A stretch of 17,024 bases of DNA from Polyangiaceae bacterium. Its GTDB lineage: Bacteria > Myxococcota > Polyangia > Polyangiales > Polyangiaceae. Location of the stretch: the NCBI GenBank assembly GCA_025936205.1, contig JAICTU010000167.1:1-17024 (forward strand), in the 5' to 3' direction. A model generated the notes under the pieces. It was not told the DNA's origin and made no database searches. It saw only the letters and a list, made by a program, of their open reading frames with translations. The position numbers and the translations under genes are program-made. Below, in pieces: positions 1 through 6,393 of the stretch (positions are counted from its first letter, which is position 1; each line of letters opens with the position of its first letter).

Positions 1-934
1 CGGCGCCGGTCACGGCGCCGTGCGACGAGATGCGCAGCAGCAGCAGGCAGCCCGCGCCGAGCAGCGCGGCCGTCTCGAGCGCGTAGCGCGTCAAGTGCCA
101 GAGCACCGCGCCGCTGGCGGAAAGCGCAAGGCCGACCGCCGGAGTCACCACCGGCCAGGGCACGGAGGCGAGCGGCTCCACCCATTGTGGGTGGGTCGGA
201 ATCAGCAGCAGCAGGCCCAAACCGCCAGCGGTCGCCACAAACTGCAGGCTGTTGATCGCGACCCTGGGGAGCCAGACCCGGGCTCCCGACTCGACGAGCA
301 CGTAAGCAAAGGCAACCAGCAAGAGCAGCGGCAGGCTGAGCAAGAGCGCCAGGGCCGCGCCCCACCACGAGAACTCGCCGCGCGTGACCATGGCCAGCAC
401 GAGCGGGTAGATCTGGATCCAGGAGTAGACGTTGAGCAGCGTGCGCTCTGCCACTTTCATGGCGTAGAGCGTGGAGATCGAAGCTGGCAGCGTGAGCAGC
501 CAGTCCATGTCTCCGTCCAGGCGATTCAAATCCTTGTTGGACAGCCCGAGGCTGAGAAAGAGCGAGGCGAGCATCGACACGGTGAGATGTGCCGACGCCG
601 TCGCGATCGCGCCCCTCGCCGAGTGCTCGTACATCCAGGGCAAGAACTTGCCGAGCAGCACCCCGTAGCCCGTGAGCGTCGGTAGACCGACCCCGAACGT
701 GCAGGCGAGTCCGAACCAGGCCGTTGCACGCTGCCGCGCGCTCGACCGCCCGCGACGGATCTCATCGCCCTCGCCCGGACCGAGCAAGCGGTTGCGCAGA
801 CGAGTGACCCGCAGCCTCGACATGAGCACGGCGGCTCTCAGCGCAGAGACGCGACGAGAGATCGAGCTGGAAGGGAGCCGCGCGACACGGAGCACGGCTG
901 GCTCTGCAGCCAGCGGGCGCGATTGCTCGTTCAC
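1..934 (-). CDS. ABC-2 type transporter permease, 3' end beyond the window
   Basis: Membrane subunit of an ABC exporter, running off the left edge; about 311 residues are visible. The reading frame is open from a GTG at 934 to position 1. The GTG overlaps the TGA of the upstream ATPase gene (GTGA), which decides the start and implies translational coupling. After a basic N-terminus of about 65 residues come several hydrophobic segments (starting near ATAWFGLACTFGVGLPTL, then around TVSMLASLFLSLGL, and a leucine-rich stretch near LALLLSLPLLLLVAFAYVLV). A soluble-looking NKDLNRLDGDMDWLLTLP segment lies between them; similar stretches are common in ABC-2 permeases that work with CcmA/NatA-like ATPases. 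I infer that it forms an export complex with the ATPase; the substrate cannot be told from sequence. The C-terminal part is missing, so total membrane-span number is unknown. Confidence 0.8.
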   Translation of the reverse strand, partial: MNEQSRPLAAEPAVLRVARLPSSSISRRVSALRAAVLMSRLRVTRLRNRLLGPGEGDEIRRGRSSARQRATAWFGLACTFGVGLPTLTGYGVLLGKFLPWMYEHSARGAIATASAHLTVSMLASLFLSLGLSNKDLNRLDGDMDWLLTLPASISTLYAMKVAERTLLNVYSWIQIYPLVLAMVTRGEFSWWGAALALLLSLPLLLLVAFAYVLVESGARVWLPRVAINSLQFVATAGGLGLLLLIPTHPQWVEPLASVPWPVVTPAVGLALSASGAVLWHLTRYALETAALLGAGCLLLLRISSHGAVTGA

Positions 935-1701
935 TGCGCGGCCCTGGCGTCACCCGGTGCCGTGAGCGCCAGGAACACCTCTTCCAGCGTGGTACCCGCC
1001 ATGGGACGTTGCTCGAGCAACTCGGCAGGCCGTCCCTCGGCCACGAGCCGCCCACGATGCACGATGGCGATGCGCTGGCATTGCCGCTCGGCCATCTCCA
1101 GCAAGTGTGTGCTCAGCAGCACGGTACGGCCGCTCTCCGCGTAGTTCTGGATCAAGTTCTGAACCTGTCGCATGGCGAGTGGATCGAGACCCGTGGTGGG
1201 CTCATCCAGAATCAACACTTCCGGATCGTGGATGAGCGCGAGAGCGAGGCCCATCTTCTTCTTCATCCCGAGCGAGTAGTTGGTGACGAAGTCGTCCGCA
1301 GCGTCGGCGAGCGACAATTCGCGGAGCAGCAGCTGTGCGCGCTCGGCGAGCAGTGCGTCGTCGAGGCCATGCATCTGGCCCACGAAGCGCAGCAACTCCC
1401 AGCCCTTCAGGTAGTCGTAGAACACGGGCACGTCGGGCACGTACCCCACCTGGCGCTTCACCTCCGCGCGGTCTTTGATGCAGTCGAGCCCGCGAATTCG
1501 GGCGCTACCGCGATCGGGCACCAGCGTGCCCATCAGGATGCGCAAGGTCGTGGTCTTGCCGGCGCCGTTCGGGCCCAGGAATCCAAAGACCTCGCCCTGA
1601 GCGATGTTCAACGAGAGGTCGCTGAGCGCTTGAAACTGGCCGTAGCGCTTGTTGAGATTCTCGATTTCGATCCAGGGCATGGTCATGGCATCGCTTCCCA
1701 T
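931..1701 (-). CDS. ABC transporter ATP-binding protein
   Basis: Cytoplasmic ATPase of an ABC-2 type exporter, 256 residues, full length for the family. Motifs in order: Walker A GPNGAGKT (residues 43-50), a Q-loop region VGYVPD (85-90), the signature region YSLGMKKK (142-149, the variant seen in CcmA/NatA-like ATPases in place of LSGGQ), Walker B VLILDE (162-167), D-loop GLD, and the switch histidine in LLSTHLLE (H199). The start at 1701 is the longest choice. An ATG at 1686 (MTMPWIEIENL) has a GGGAAG about 7 bases upstream and may be the true start, giving 251 residues. The stop overlaps the GTG of the permease gene. The decarboxylase-like gene upstream ends 90 bases away in the same direction, so co-transcription is possible. 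Confidence 0.93.
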   Translation of the reverse strand: MGSDAMTMPWIEIENLNKRYGQFQALSDLSLNIAQGEVFGFLGPNGAGKTTTLRILMGTLVPDRGSARIRGLDCIKDRAEVKRQVGYVPDVPVFYDYLKGWELLRFVGQMHGLDDALLAERAQLLLRELSLADAADDFVTNYSLGMKKKMGLALALIHDPEVLILDEPTTGLDPLAMRQVQNLIQNYAESGRTVLLSTHLLEMAERQCQRIAIVHRGRLVAEGRPAELLEQRPMAGTTLEEVFLALTAPGDARAAQ

Positions 1702-1791
1702 CGGCGCAGCGCACAGGCAACGACGCTAGCAGTTCCATCGGGCGCAGACGCCGCCGAGTTGCCAGGCATTCGCGGGCCGCGGGGTTTGGAA

Positions 1792-2859
1792 TCAATTTAA
1801 ATGAGGCTCATTTCGGGGACGAAGCCGCACTTCGGCCCGACGGCTCACCCGGGCATCGCCGGGTGCTGAGCGCGCTGGCTCGATGCGCCGGGCAAAGTCT
1901 GCGATTGTCCTGCGCAGCCCTTCCCGGAGCTGCACGCGGGGCTCGAAGTCGATGAGCTGCCGAGCGCGGCCGATGTCGGGGCGCCTTTGCTTGGGATCGT
2001 CGACCGGCAAAGCAGAGAAGCTGAGCTTCGCGCGCGACCCGGTCAACTCGATGACCTGCTCGGCCAACTCCAGCATCCGGAACTCGGCTGGATTGCCCAG
2101 GTTCAACGGCTCTTCCAGCGCGGGCAGGCGCGCGACCCGCAGCAAACCTTCGACGAGATCGTCCACGTAACAGAACGACCGGGATTGCGTGCCGTCTCCG
2201 CAGACCGTGAGCGCCTGGCCGCGCAGCGCTTGAACGATGAAATTCGACACGACGCGACCATCGTTCAGCGCCATTCGCGGACCATAGGTGTTGAAGATAC
2301 GCACGATGCGTGCGTCGACGCCGGCGCAGCGCCGTGCATCGCTGAGCAGCGTCTCCGCGCCGCGCTTGCCCTCGTCGTAGCAGGCGCGTGGCCCGATCGG
2401 ATTGACATTGCCCCAGTAGCTCTCCGGTTGCGGGTGCACCATGGGATCGCCATACACCTCCGAGGTCGAGGCTTGAACAATGGTACAGCGCCGCCCGCGT
2501 GCCAGCTCGATCAGCCGTAGGGCGCCGAGCACGCTGGTGGTGAAGGTGGCGTGGGGGTCCTGCTGGTAGTGCACGGGCGAGGCGGGACAGGCGAGGTTGA
2601 AGACCAGATCTGCGCGCACCCCGAGCGCCTCCCGCACATCCCCTGCCTGAAAGTGAAAGCGAGCCTCCCGACCCGCTGGCGCCAGATTGGCCAGGTCTCC
2701 CGTGAGCAAATTGTCGAGCCCGATGACCTCGAAGCCGTCCGCCAGCAAGCGGTCCACCAGGTGGGAGCCCAGGAACCCTGCAGCCCCGGTGACGAGTACG
2801 GTTTTCTCCCGGCCATTGTCCGCTGCCAATCTCGGGCAATGTGCCCGCTCTGGACGCAC
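1792..2859 (-). CDS. NAD-dependent epimerase/dehydratase, UDP-glucuronate decarboxylase type (UDP-xylose synthase-like)
   Basis: Extended short-chain dehydrogenase of 355 residues. It probably converts UDP-glucuronate to UDP-xylose through a 4-keto intermediate, supplying pentose for envelope polysaccharide. Visible: NAD-binding GAAGFLG (25-31), NLACPASPVHYQ (88-99), STSEVYGD (131-138) with the glutamate that matches the decarboxylation residue of UXS/ArnA enzymes, ESYWGNVNPIGPRACYDEGKR (146-166, catalytic Tyr161 and Lys165), and NTYGPRM (190-196). This motif set is diagnostic for the UXS family. The start is GTG at 2859 with GAGG six bases upstream (2866-2869); an in-frame TTG at 2829 is a weaker option. 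The first 17 residues and the basic tail after about residue 325 extend beyond the family core. No membrane anchor is seen, so a soluble cytoplasmic enzyme is expected. A related NDP-sugar epimerase specificity cannot be fully excluded. Confidence 0.9.
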   Translation of the reverse strand: MRPERAHCPRLAADNGREKTVLVTGAAGFLGSHLVDRLLADGFEVIGLDNLLTGDLANLAPAGREARFHFQAGDVREALGVRADLVFNLACPASPVHYQQDPHATFTTSVLGALRLIELARGRRCTIVQASTSEVYGDPMVHPQPESYWGNVNPIGPRACYDEGKRGAETLLSDARRCAGVDARIVRIFNTYGPRMALNDGRVVSNFIVQALRGQALTVCGDGTQSRSFCYVDDLVEGLLRVARLPALEEPLNLGNPAEFRMLELAEQVIELTGSRAKLSFSALPVDDPKQRRPDIGRARQLIDFEPRVQLREGLRRTIADFARRIEPARSAPGDARVSRRAEVRLRPRNEPHLN

Positions 2860-3000
2860 GAGCGACCTCGTCCGTCGTTTACCTCCACTGGTTCGGCCGG
2901 ATGCGCCGAGTAGTTGCGCCCCTTTCGCAGCCCAGCAGGCGTTTCACCGAGGTCTTCCCCGGGGCAGGCTCACGCCAACGACACGAGTGCATATCCTGAT

Positions 3001-3028
3001 GGGCTCGGAGCCGTACGGCGGCGAGCCC
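3001..3028 (-). terminator. GC-rich hairpin downstream of the VOC-SDR pair, possible terminator
   Basis: GGGCTCG (3001-3007) pairs with CGAGCCC (3022-3028), and the 8-bp palindrome CCGTACGG (3011-3018) sits inside the loop. The element lies 35 bases beyond the stop of the leftward dehydrogenase gene and would fold in its transcript. There is no T-run on either side, so it is not a classical intrinsic terminator. It may act in pausing, in mRNA 3'-end protection, or not at all. The rest of 2860-3062 shows no gene; it must hold the leftward promoter of the decarboxylase gene, but I see no convincing -35/-10 pair. Confidence 0.35.
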
Positions 3029-3062
3029 TCTAGCATGTGCCCACCGCTCGTTCGGAGCAGCC

Positions 3063-3797
3063 CTAGACAAGGCTCTGGCCACCGTCGATGTGGAGGGTCT
3101 GCCCAGTGATGAACTCGCTCTCCATCGCGAAGAGATAGGCGGGGGCGATGTCTGCCGGCGTCGCGATTCTTCCAGCTGGCAAGCGGGCGGCCATGGCTTC
3201 GAAGAGGCTACGCTTGGCTTCGCCTGCGAGCGCATCGAACAGGGGTGTGTCGACCCATCCCGGTGACACGACGTTCACGCGAGTAGGTCCCAGCTCGAGC
3301 GACAGGGCCCGCGCGAAGTAGCTGAATGAGCCGGCAATGGCGGAAACGACGGACCCTCCGGGCACCGGCGGCCGATCTTTGTTGATCCCTGAAGTGAAGG
3401 TCATCGAGCCGCCACGAGCGAGAAAGCGCACGGCGTGCTTGGCCAGCAGGAAGGCGCCGATCAGTTTGCTGTCGACGAAGTGCCGCACGCTCTCCACATC
3501 CGTGCGATCGATGGGGTCGCCCGGGGGCGCGCCTCCCGCCGTCGCGACGAGATGATCGAACGCCCCGATCTCAGCGAAGAGCCGTGCGATCTCGGCTTCC
3601 TGCGTCATGTCCGCGGCAAGGCCTCGGATGCGGCCGTTTGCCGCCCCGAGCGCTCTTTGTGCGGCGTTCAGCTTGCTCGGCGACCGACCGACGATCACCA
3701 CGTCGGCACCGCGCTCGAGCGCGGACGCTGCGACGCCGAGCCCGATGCCGGAGCTGCCTCCCACGATCACGATCTTCTTATCCAGGAGCGTTGCCAT
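3063..3797 (-). CDS. SDR family oxidoreductase lacking the YxxxK catalytic pair
   Basis: Rossmann-fold short-chain dehydrogenase, 244 residues, normal length for the classical family. The cofactor loop is GGSSGIG (13-19), GR at 37-38 follows beta-2, AADM (61-64) matches the adenine-binding Asp region, and TAGG replaces the usual NNAG (86-89). Ser136 in FTSG is the likely active-site serine. The following helix, normally Y-S-A-S-K-G, reads V-S-A-I-A-G (151-156), so both catalytic Tyr and Lys are absent. The rest of the helix (ARALSLELGPTRVNVVSPG) and the C-terminal TLHIDGG are typical. The ATG at 3797 has GAGGAG just upstream. The gene follows the VOC gene after 12 bases, so one transcript is likely. 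From memory, a divergent SDR subgroup has a similar SVVxAxxG substitution; the substrate is unknown and the usual proton-relay chemistry is doubtful. Confidence 0.88.
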   Translation of the reverse strand: MATLLDKKIVIVGGSSGIGLGVAASALERGADVVIVGRSPSKLNAAQRALGAANGRIRGLAADMTQEAEIARLFAEIGAFDHLVATAGGAPPGDPIDRTDVESVRHFVDSKLIGAFLLAKHAVRFLARGGSMTFTSGINKDRPPVPGGSVVSAIAGSFSYFARALSLELGPTRVNVVSPGWVDTPLFDALAGEAKRSLFEAMAARLPAGRIATPADIAPAYLFAMESEFITGQTLHIDGGQSLV

Positions 3798-3809
3798 GGG
3801 TCTCCTCTG

Positions 3810-4262
3810 TCAACCGCGGTACGCCCGCTCGATGTCGGCGATGATGATCTTTTTCATCCGGTACATGGCCTGCATCACGCGCCCTGCCTTTTCCCTGTCT
3901 GGATCTGCAATCCGTCGCAGCAAAACGCCGGGCGTGACCTGCCAGTAGACGCCGAACTTGTCCGTCAGCCATCCGCAAGGGCGTTCCTGGCCGCCTCCGA
4001 CGCAGAGCGCATCCCAGTAGTAGTCGGTCTCCGCCTGGTCCTCGGTTTCCACCTGGAAGGAGAACGCCTCGTTGTAGGGTGCGTGCGAGTGAGCGTTGAG
4101 CGCGGTGATCGGTAGCCCCGCGAGCTCGAAACGGACCACCGACAGCTCGGGATCCGGCAAATCGGTGCGCCCGAGCACCTTCGAGTCTTTGAAGATGGAA
4201 GTGTAGAATGCCATGGCTTCCTCGGCCTGGGATTCGAACCAGAGGTGGGGATGGATCTTCAT
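3810..4262 (-). CDS. VOC family protein, PhnB-like (3-demethylubiquinone-9 3-methyltransferase domain type)
   Basis: Small cytoplasmic protein of 150 residues with a vicinal-oxygen-chelate (glyoxalase/bleomycin-resistance) fold. The N-terminal HPHLWFESQAEEAMAFYTSIF (residues 4-24) is the hallmark opening of PhnB-like proteins. It is followed by a second half with EAFSFQVETEDQAETDYYWDAL (about 65-86), CGWLTDKFGVYWQV (96-109) and the closing helix VMQAMYRMKKIIIADIERAY. The ATG at 4262 is chosen over a longer frame to 4334 because homologues begin at this point and GGGAG sits eight bases upstream; the extra 24 residues look non-coding. Despite the domain name, these proteins are not proven methyltransferases and their ligands are mostly unknown. 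It is first gene of a likely two-gene operon with the dehydrogenase, divergent from the LysR gene that probably controls it. Confidence 0.9.
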   Translation of the reverse strand: MKIHPHLWFESQAEEAMAFYTSIFKDSKVLGRTDLPDPELSVVRFELAGLPITALNAHSHAPYNEAFSFQVETEDQAETDYYWDALCVGGGQERPCGWLTDKFGVYWQVTPGVLLRRIADPDREKAGRVMQAMYRMKKIIIADIERAYRG

Positions 4263-4332
4263 CGTTACTTCTCCCGTGATCCGTGAATTCTGCTCACACC
4301 AGCACGACGCAGGATTGACGTCGGACGGGGAC

Positions 4333-4360
4333 ATCTTGCGGATCCTCGGCCACTCGACAA
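4333..4360 (-). promoter_or_regulatory. Possible sigma-70-like promoter of the VOC-SDR operon
   Basis: Read leftward, TTGTCG (4360-4355) is separated by 16 bases from CAAGAT (4338-4333). Both boxes match the TTGACA/TATAAT consensus at four of six positions. A start of transcription near 4326 would place the centre of the T-N11-A palindrome near -63, the usual recognition-site distance for LysR-type activators. This is inference from spacing; the -10 match is weak. Confidence 0.3.
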
Positions 4361-4380
4361 TCGATTCTTTGTGCGCGATA

Positions 4381-4397
4381 TGTGAGACATTCTCACA
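4381..4397. promoter_or_regulatory. LysR-type operator: perfect T-N11-A palindrome
   Basis: TGTGAGA-CAT-TCTCACA is a perfect 7-bp inverted repeat with a 3-base centre. Inside it, T4383 and A4395 are separated by exactly 11 bases, the classical LTTR box. It sits in the 143-bp divergent region between the VOC-SDR operon and the regulator, eight bases before the regulator's ATG. It is therefore placed to repress the regulator's own expression and activate the divergent operon. Known: LTTRs usually bind such boxes in front of the divergent gene. Inferred: this one is bound by the neighbour. Confidence 0.7.
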
Positions 4398-4405
4398 AAT
4401 CAGCC

Positions 4406-5380
4406 ATGCCGCGACAGCTTCCTCCGTTGACCACTCTCCCTCCCTTCGACGCCGTGGCTCGCCATCTCAGCTTCACGAAAGCGGCGGCTGAACTCCACGT
4501 GACGCACGGCGCGATCAGCCGCGCCATCCGAAACCTCGAAGCCCATCTCGGCACTCGGCTCTTCGAGCGAAAAACGCGGTCGGTACAGCTCACGCCGGCA
4601 GGTGCCTCCTATGCGACCGCCATCGGCGCAGCGCTGGATCGCGTCGGCGCAGCGACGCTCATCGCCACGGCATCACGCTCGGCGGGTGTCCTCAATGTCA
4701 GCACGTCCGATGGGTTCGCGGGTCGCTGGTTGGTCCCGCGTCTGCATCGGTTTCACCGCCTGCATCGCGACATCGACGTGCGTCTCTCCACCTCGGGGCA
4801 GCTCACCGACTTCATCAGAGACGGCATCGACATCGCGATCCGCTATGGCGCCGGTGGCTATGAAGGCGTGGTGTCGGAGCTATTGGCGGAGGAAGACGTT
4901 TCTCCGGTTTGCAGTCCCGAGCTTCTCGGGGGAAGCCATCCCCTTCGCTCGCCCAGTGATCTGCGACATCACCGGCTCATCCACGACAACTTCCGCATCA
5001 ACTGGGCGACATGGCTCCAGCAAGCTGGCCTGGACGACATCGATCCCGCGCGCGGCCTGACGTTCGAATCGGCTGCCTACGCGGTCGAGGCTGCCGTGCA
5101 GGGCCAAGGGGTTCTGCTGGGCAGAAGCGCGCTCGTCTCTGCCGATCTCGCAGCGGGGCGGCTGGTGCGGCCCTTCGATCTCGCGCTGAAATCCAGGTGG
5201 AGATACTACGTCGTCTATCCCGACGGCGCGCTTCATCACCGAAAGGTCGAGGCGTTCCGGAACTGGCTGTTCAGCGAAATGGCGATCGACGCGGCTGTTG
5301 CGTCAGCGCCGGCGGCCCCCGCCAAGAAGCGCCCTGCCAGGAAGAAAGCCGCCAAAAAAGCCCGGGGCCATCATCGGTGA
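4406..5380 (+). CDS. LysR family transcriptional regulator (GcvA-like) with lysine-rich C-terminal tail
   Basis: DNA-binding regulator of 324 residues. The N-terminal winged helix-turn-helix is clear (LTTLPPFDAVARHLSFTKAA, then LHVTHGAISRAIRNLEAHLG and LFERKTRSVQLTPAG, within about residues 8-67). The effector domain follows (from about 85, LNVSTSDGFAGRWLVPRL; DIDVRLST; DGIDIAIRYG; FESAAYAVEAAVQGQGVLLG). This resembles the GcvA/AmpR subgroup. The last 23 or so residues are unlike the family: an Ala/Pro spacer and then a KKRPARKKAAKKARGHHR end, like histone H1 or HupB tails. ATG 4406 is preferred to an in-frame GTG at 4382 because the latter would put the palindromic operator inside the coding region; no Shine-Dalgarno is visible before the ATG. 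It probably controls the divergent VOC-SDR pair and itself. Confidence 0.92.
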   Translation: MPRQLPPLTTLPPFDAVARHLSFTKAAAELHVTHGAISRAIRNLEAHLGTRLFERKTRSVQLTPAGASYATAIGAALDRVGAATLIATASRSAGVLNVSTSDGFAGRWLVPRLHRFHRLHRDIDVRLSTSGQLTDFIRDGIDIAIRYGAGGYEGVVSELLAEEDVSPVCSPELLGGSHPLRSPSDLRHHRLIHDNFRINWATWLQQAGLDDIDPARGLTFESAAYAVEAAVQGQGVLLGRSALVSADLAAGRLVRPFDLALKSRWRYYVVYPDGALHHRKVEAFRNWLFSEMAIDAAVASAPAAPAKKRPARKKAAKKARGHHR

Positions 5381-5395
5381 TCGTCCGGCCCCGGG
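5354..5395 (-). terminator. Intrinsic-type terminator for leftward transcription, inside the end of the LysR gene
   Basis: CCCGGGGCC (5361-5369) pairs perfectly with GGCCCCGGG (5387-5395). The loop holds a smaller ATCA/TGAT stem (5370-5373 with 5378-5381). Read on the minus strand, the hairpin is followed by C and six T (complement of the A-run at 5354-5359), the layout of a rho-independent terminator. It would stop transcripts of the leftward lipoprotein pair after they run antisense through 5467-5691. The A-run is also two lysine codons of the regulator, so the match may be partly accidental. On the plus strand the hairpin spans the LysR stop codon but lacks a T-run. Confidence 0.5.
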
Positions 5396-5466
5396 GTGGG
5401 CAGCATTGGCATTGTTCTGGAAGCCCGGCGAGCCTGCGCTATGGTAGCCCCCAAGGAATCACCCGT

Positions 5467-5691
5467 ATGTCGACCACAGGAAACGCGCGCAAGAATCAGG
5501 CCTCGGACGAGTTTGAGGTCATCACGCGCGTGACCGTGCAGGGCGGAGCGAGGGTCGTCGTCAAGATTACGACGGAGGCCATCCAGAACAGGGGAAGAGC
5601 CGCCTGCATCGCCATGGTGGCGGCGAAGATTCGGTCCTTTGCCGGGAAGTTGCCGCCGGAAGTCGTCGTCTCGACGTCGGACTTCCGGTAG
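5467..5691 (+). CDS. Hypothetical small protein (74 aa)
   Basis: Unrecognised small protein. The ATG at 5467 has AAGGAA about nine bases upstream, and codon choice in the frame keeps third positions G/C-rich like its neighbours, so I regard it as real. The product has a polar, disordered-looking start (first 13 residues), then an alternating strand region (DEFEVITRVTVQGGARVVVKIT, about 14-35), a basic helix (EAIQNRGRAACIAMVAAKIRSFAG) and a final strand (PEVVVSTSDF). No signal peptide or membrane segment is present, so it is probably cytoplasmic. The strand-strand-'IT.EAI..R'-helix order faintly recalls DUF1488-like proteins, but I cannot support an assignment. Its stop codon (TAG, 5689-5691) directly abuts the stop codon of the convergent lipoprotein gene (from 5692). 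Confidence 0.7.
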   Translation: MSTTGNARKNQASDEFEVITRVTVQGGARVVVKITTEAIQNRGRAACIAMVAAKIRSFAGKLPPEVVVSTSDFR

Positions 5692-6393
5692 TCAATCGCA
5701 ACGCAGCTGGATGTCGTCGATCCAGAGGTCGTAGTTGGCGCCTGGCGTCATCACGTTCCAGGAGATGGCGAAGACTTTCTGTGTCGTCACTTGGGGATGG
5801 GCCTCTCCCCAGCAGCAGCTCTGCGTGAGGGCGTCGAACTCGAAGCAATGCTCCTGCCAGTCCGCGGTGAGGGTAAAGTCCGCACCAAAGTTGTTGTAAC
5901 ACTGCTTGCACACGCCACCGGCGGGATCCGTGTTGACATCGCCCATGTGAAAGCGCGCGCGGCCCGCGCCTTTCGCCTGAAAGCACACCTTGCGCCAGCG
6001 GGATAGATCGTACGCCGTCGCCGGCTCGCCGAATCTGTCTGCCATGCCCGCCCAGACGAACTGCCGGGGGGCCAGCTTGCCCGTGATGCGACCGGCATAC
6101 TGCGACCCGTGAGCGCCGCCCCGTGCAGGCACGAAGGGCTCTTCTGGAGTGAGCGTCGAGCCGTTGGTATCTTTGTACGAGTGCCAGATGCCGCTCGGGC
6201 CGCCGCTCGGCGTAGCTCGAACGTCGCCGTCTTCCCAGTCTTCGAGCAACCGTGCGGAGCAGGCCTGCGCCACGCTCGGCGGCGCGCTGGCTCGCGCCGG
6301 TTCAGTCGCTCGCGGTGCCGCCGACGATGCGGCGCCGGTACAGCTCGTCAGAGCGCAAAGGAGCCAGCCGAGCCGAAGCTTAGAGGCTCGCAT
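5692..6393 (-). CDS. Cysteine-rich lipoprotein with jelly-roll (carbohydrate-binding-like) domain
   Basis: Predicted lipoprotein of 233 residues. The signal peptide is MRASKLRLGWLLCALTSC with lipobox L15-T-S-C18, followed by an Ala/Pro/Ser-rich linker to about residue 45. The rest reads as a beta-sandwich: LLEDWEDGD (49-57), GIWHSYKDTNGS (68-79), FVWAGMADRF (112-121), KVCFQAKGAGRARFHMGD (about 135-152), and the typical ending YDLWIDDIQLRCD. This arrangement is seen in CBM11/CIA30-like galactose-binding-fold domains that bind surface or plant polysaccharides; ligand binding here is inferred. Eight further cysteines, including CKQC (162-165) and CC (193-194), suggest disulfides outside the cytoplasm. 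ATG 6393 is favoured over a frame to 6441 because it begins the signal peptide. Its first 14 bases overlap the end of the upstream beta-lactamase-fold gene, suggesting translational coupling. Confidence 0.8.
   Translation of the reverse strand: MRASKLRLGWLLCALTSCTGAASSAAPRATEPARASAPPSVAQACSARLLEDWEDGDVRATPSGGPSGIWHSYKDTNGSTLTPEEPFVPARGGAHGSQYAGRITGKLAPRQFVWAGMADRFGEPATAYDLSRWRKVCFQAKGAGRARFHMGDVNTDPAGGVCKQCYNNFGADFTLTADWQEHCFEFDALTQSCCWGEAHPQVTTQKVFAISWNVMTPGANYDLWIDDIQLRCD

Noticed and set aside
20..685. Rightward open frame rich in Gln, Arg and Glu near the left edge
   Set aside because: It is antisense to the permease gene, whose frame shows hydrophobic spans and a GTGA overlap with the ATPase gene.
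1801..1811. ATGAG-g-CTCAT palindrome near the end of the decarboxylase gene
   Set aside because: Eleven bases inside coding sequence, no T-run and no partner copy; expected by chance in a window of this size.
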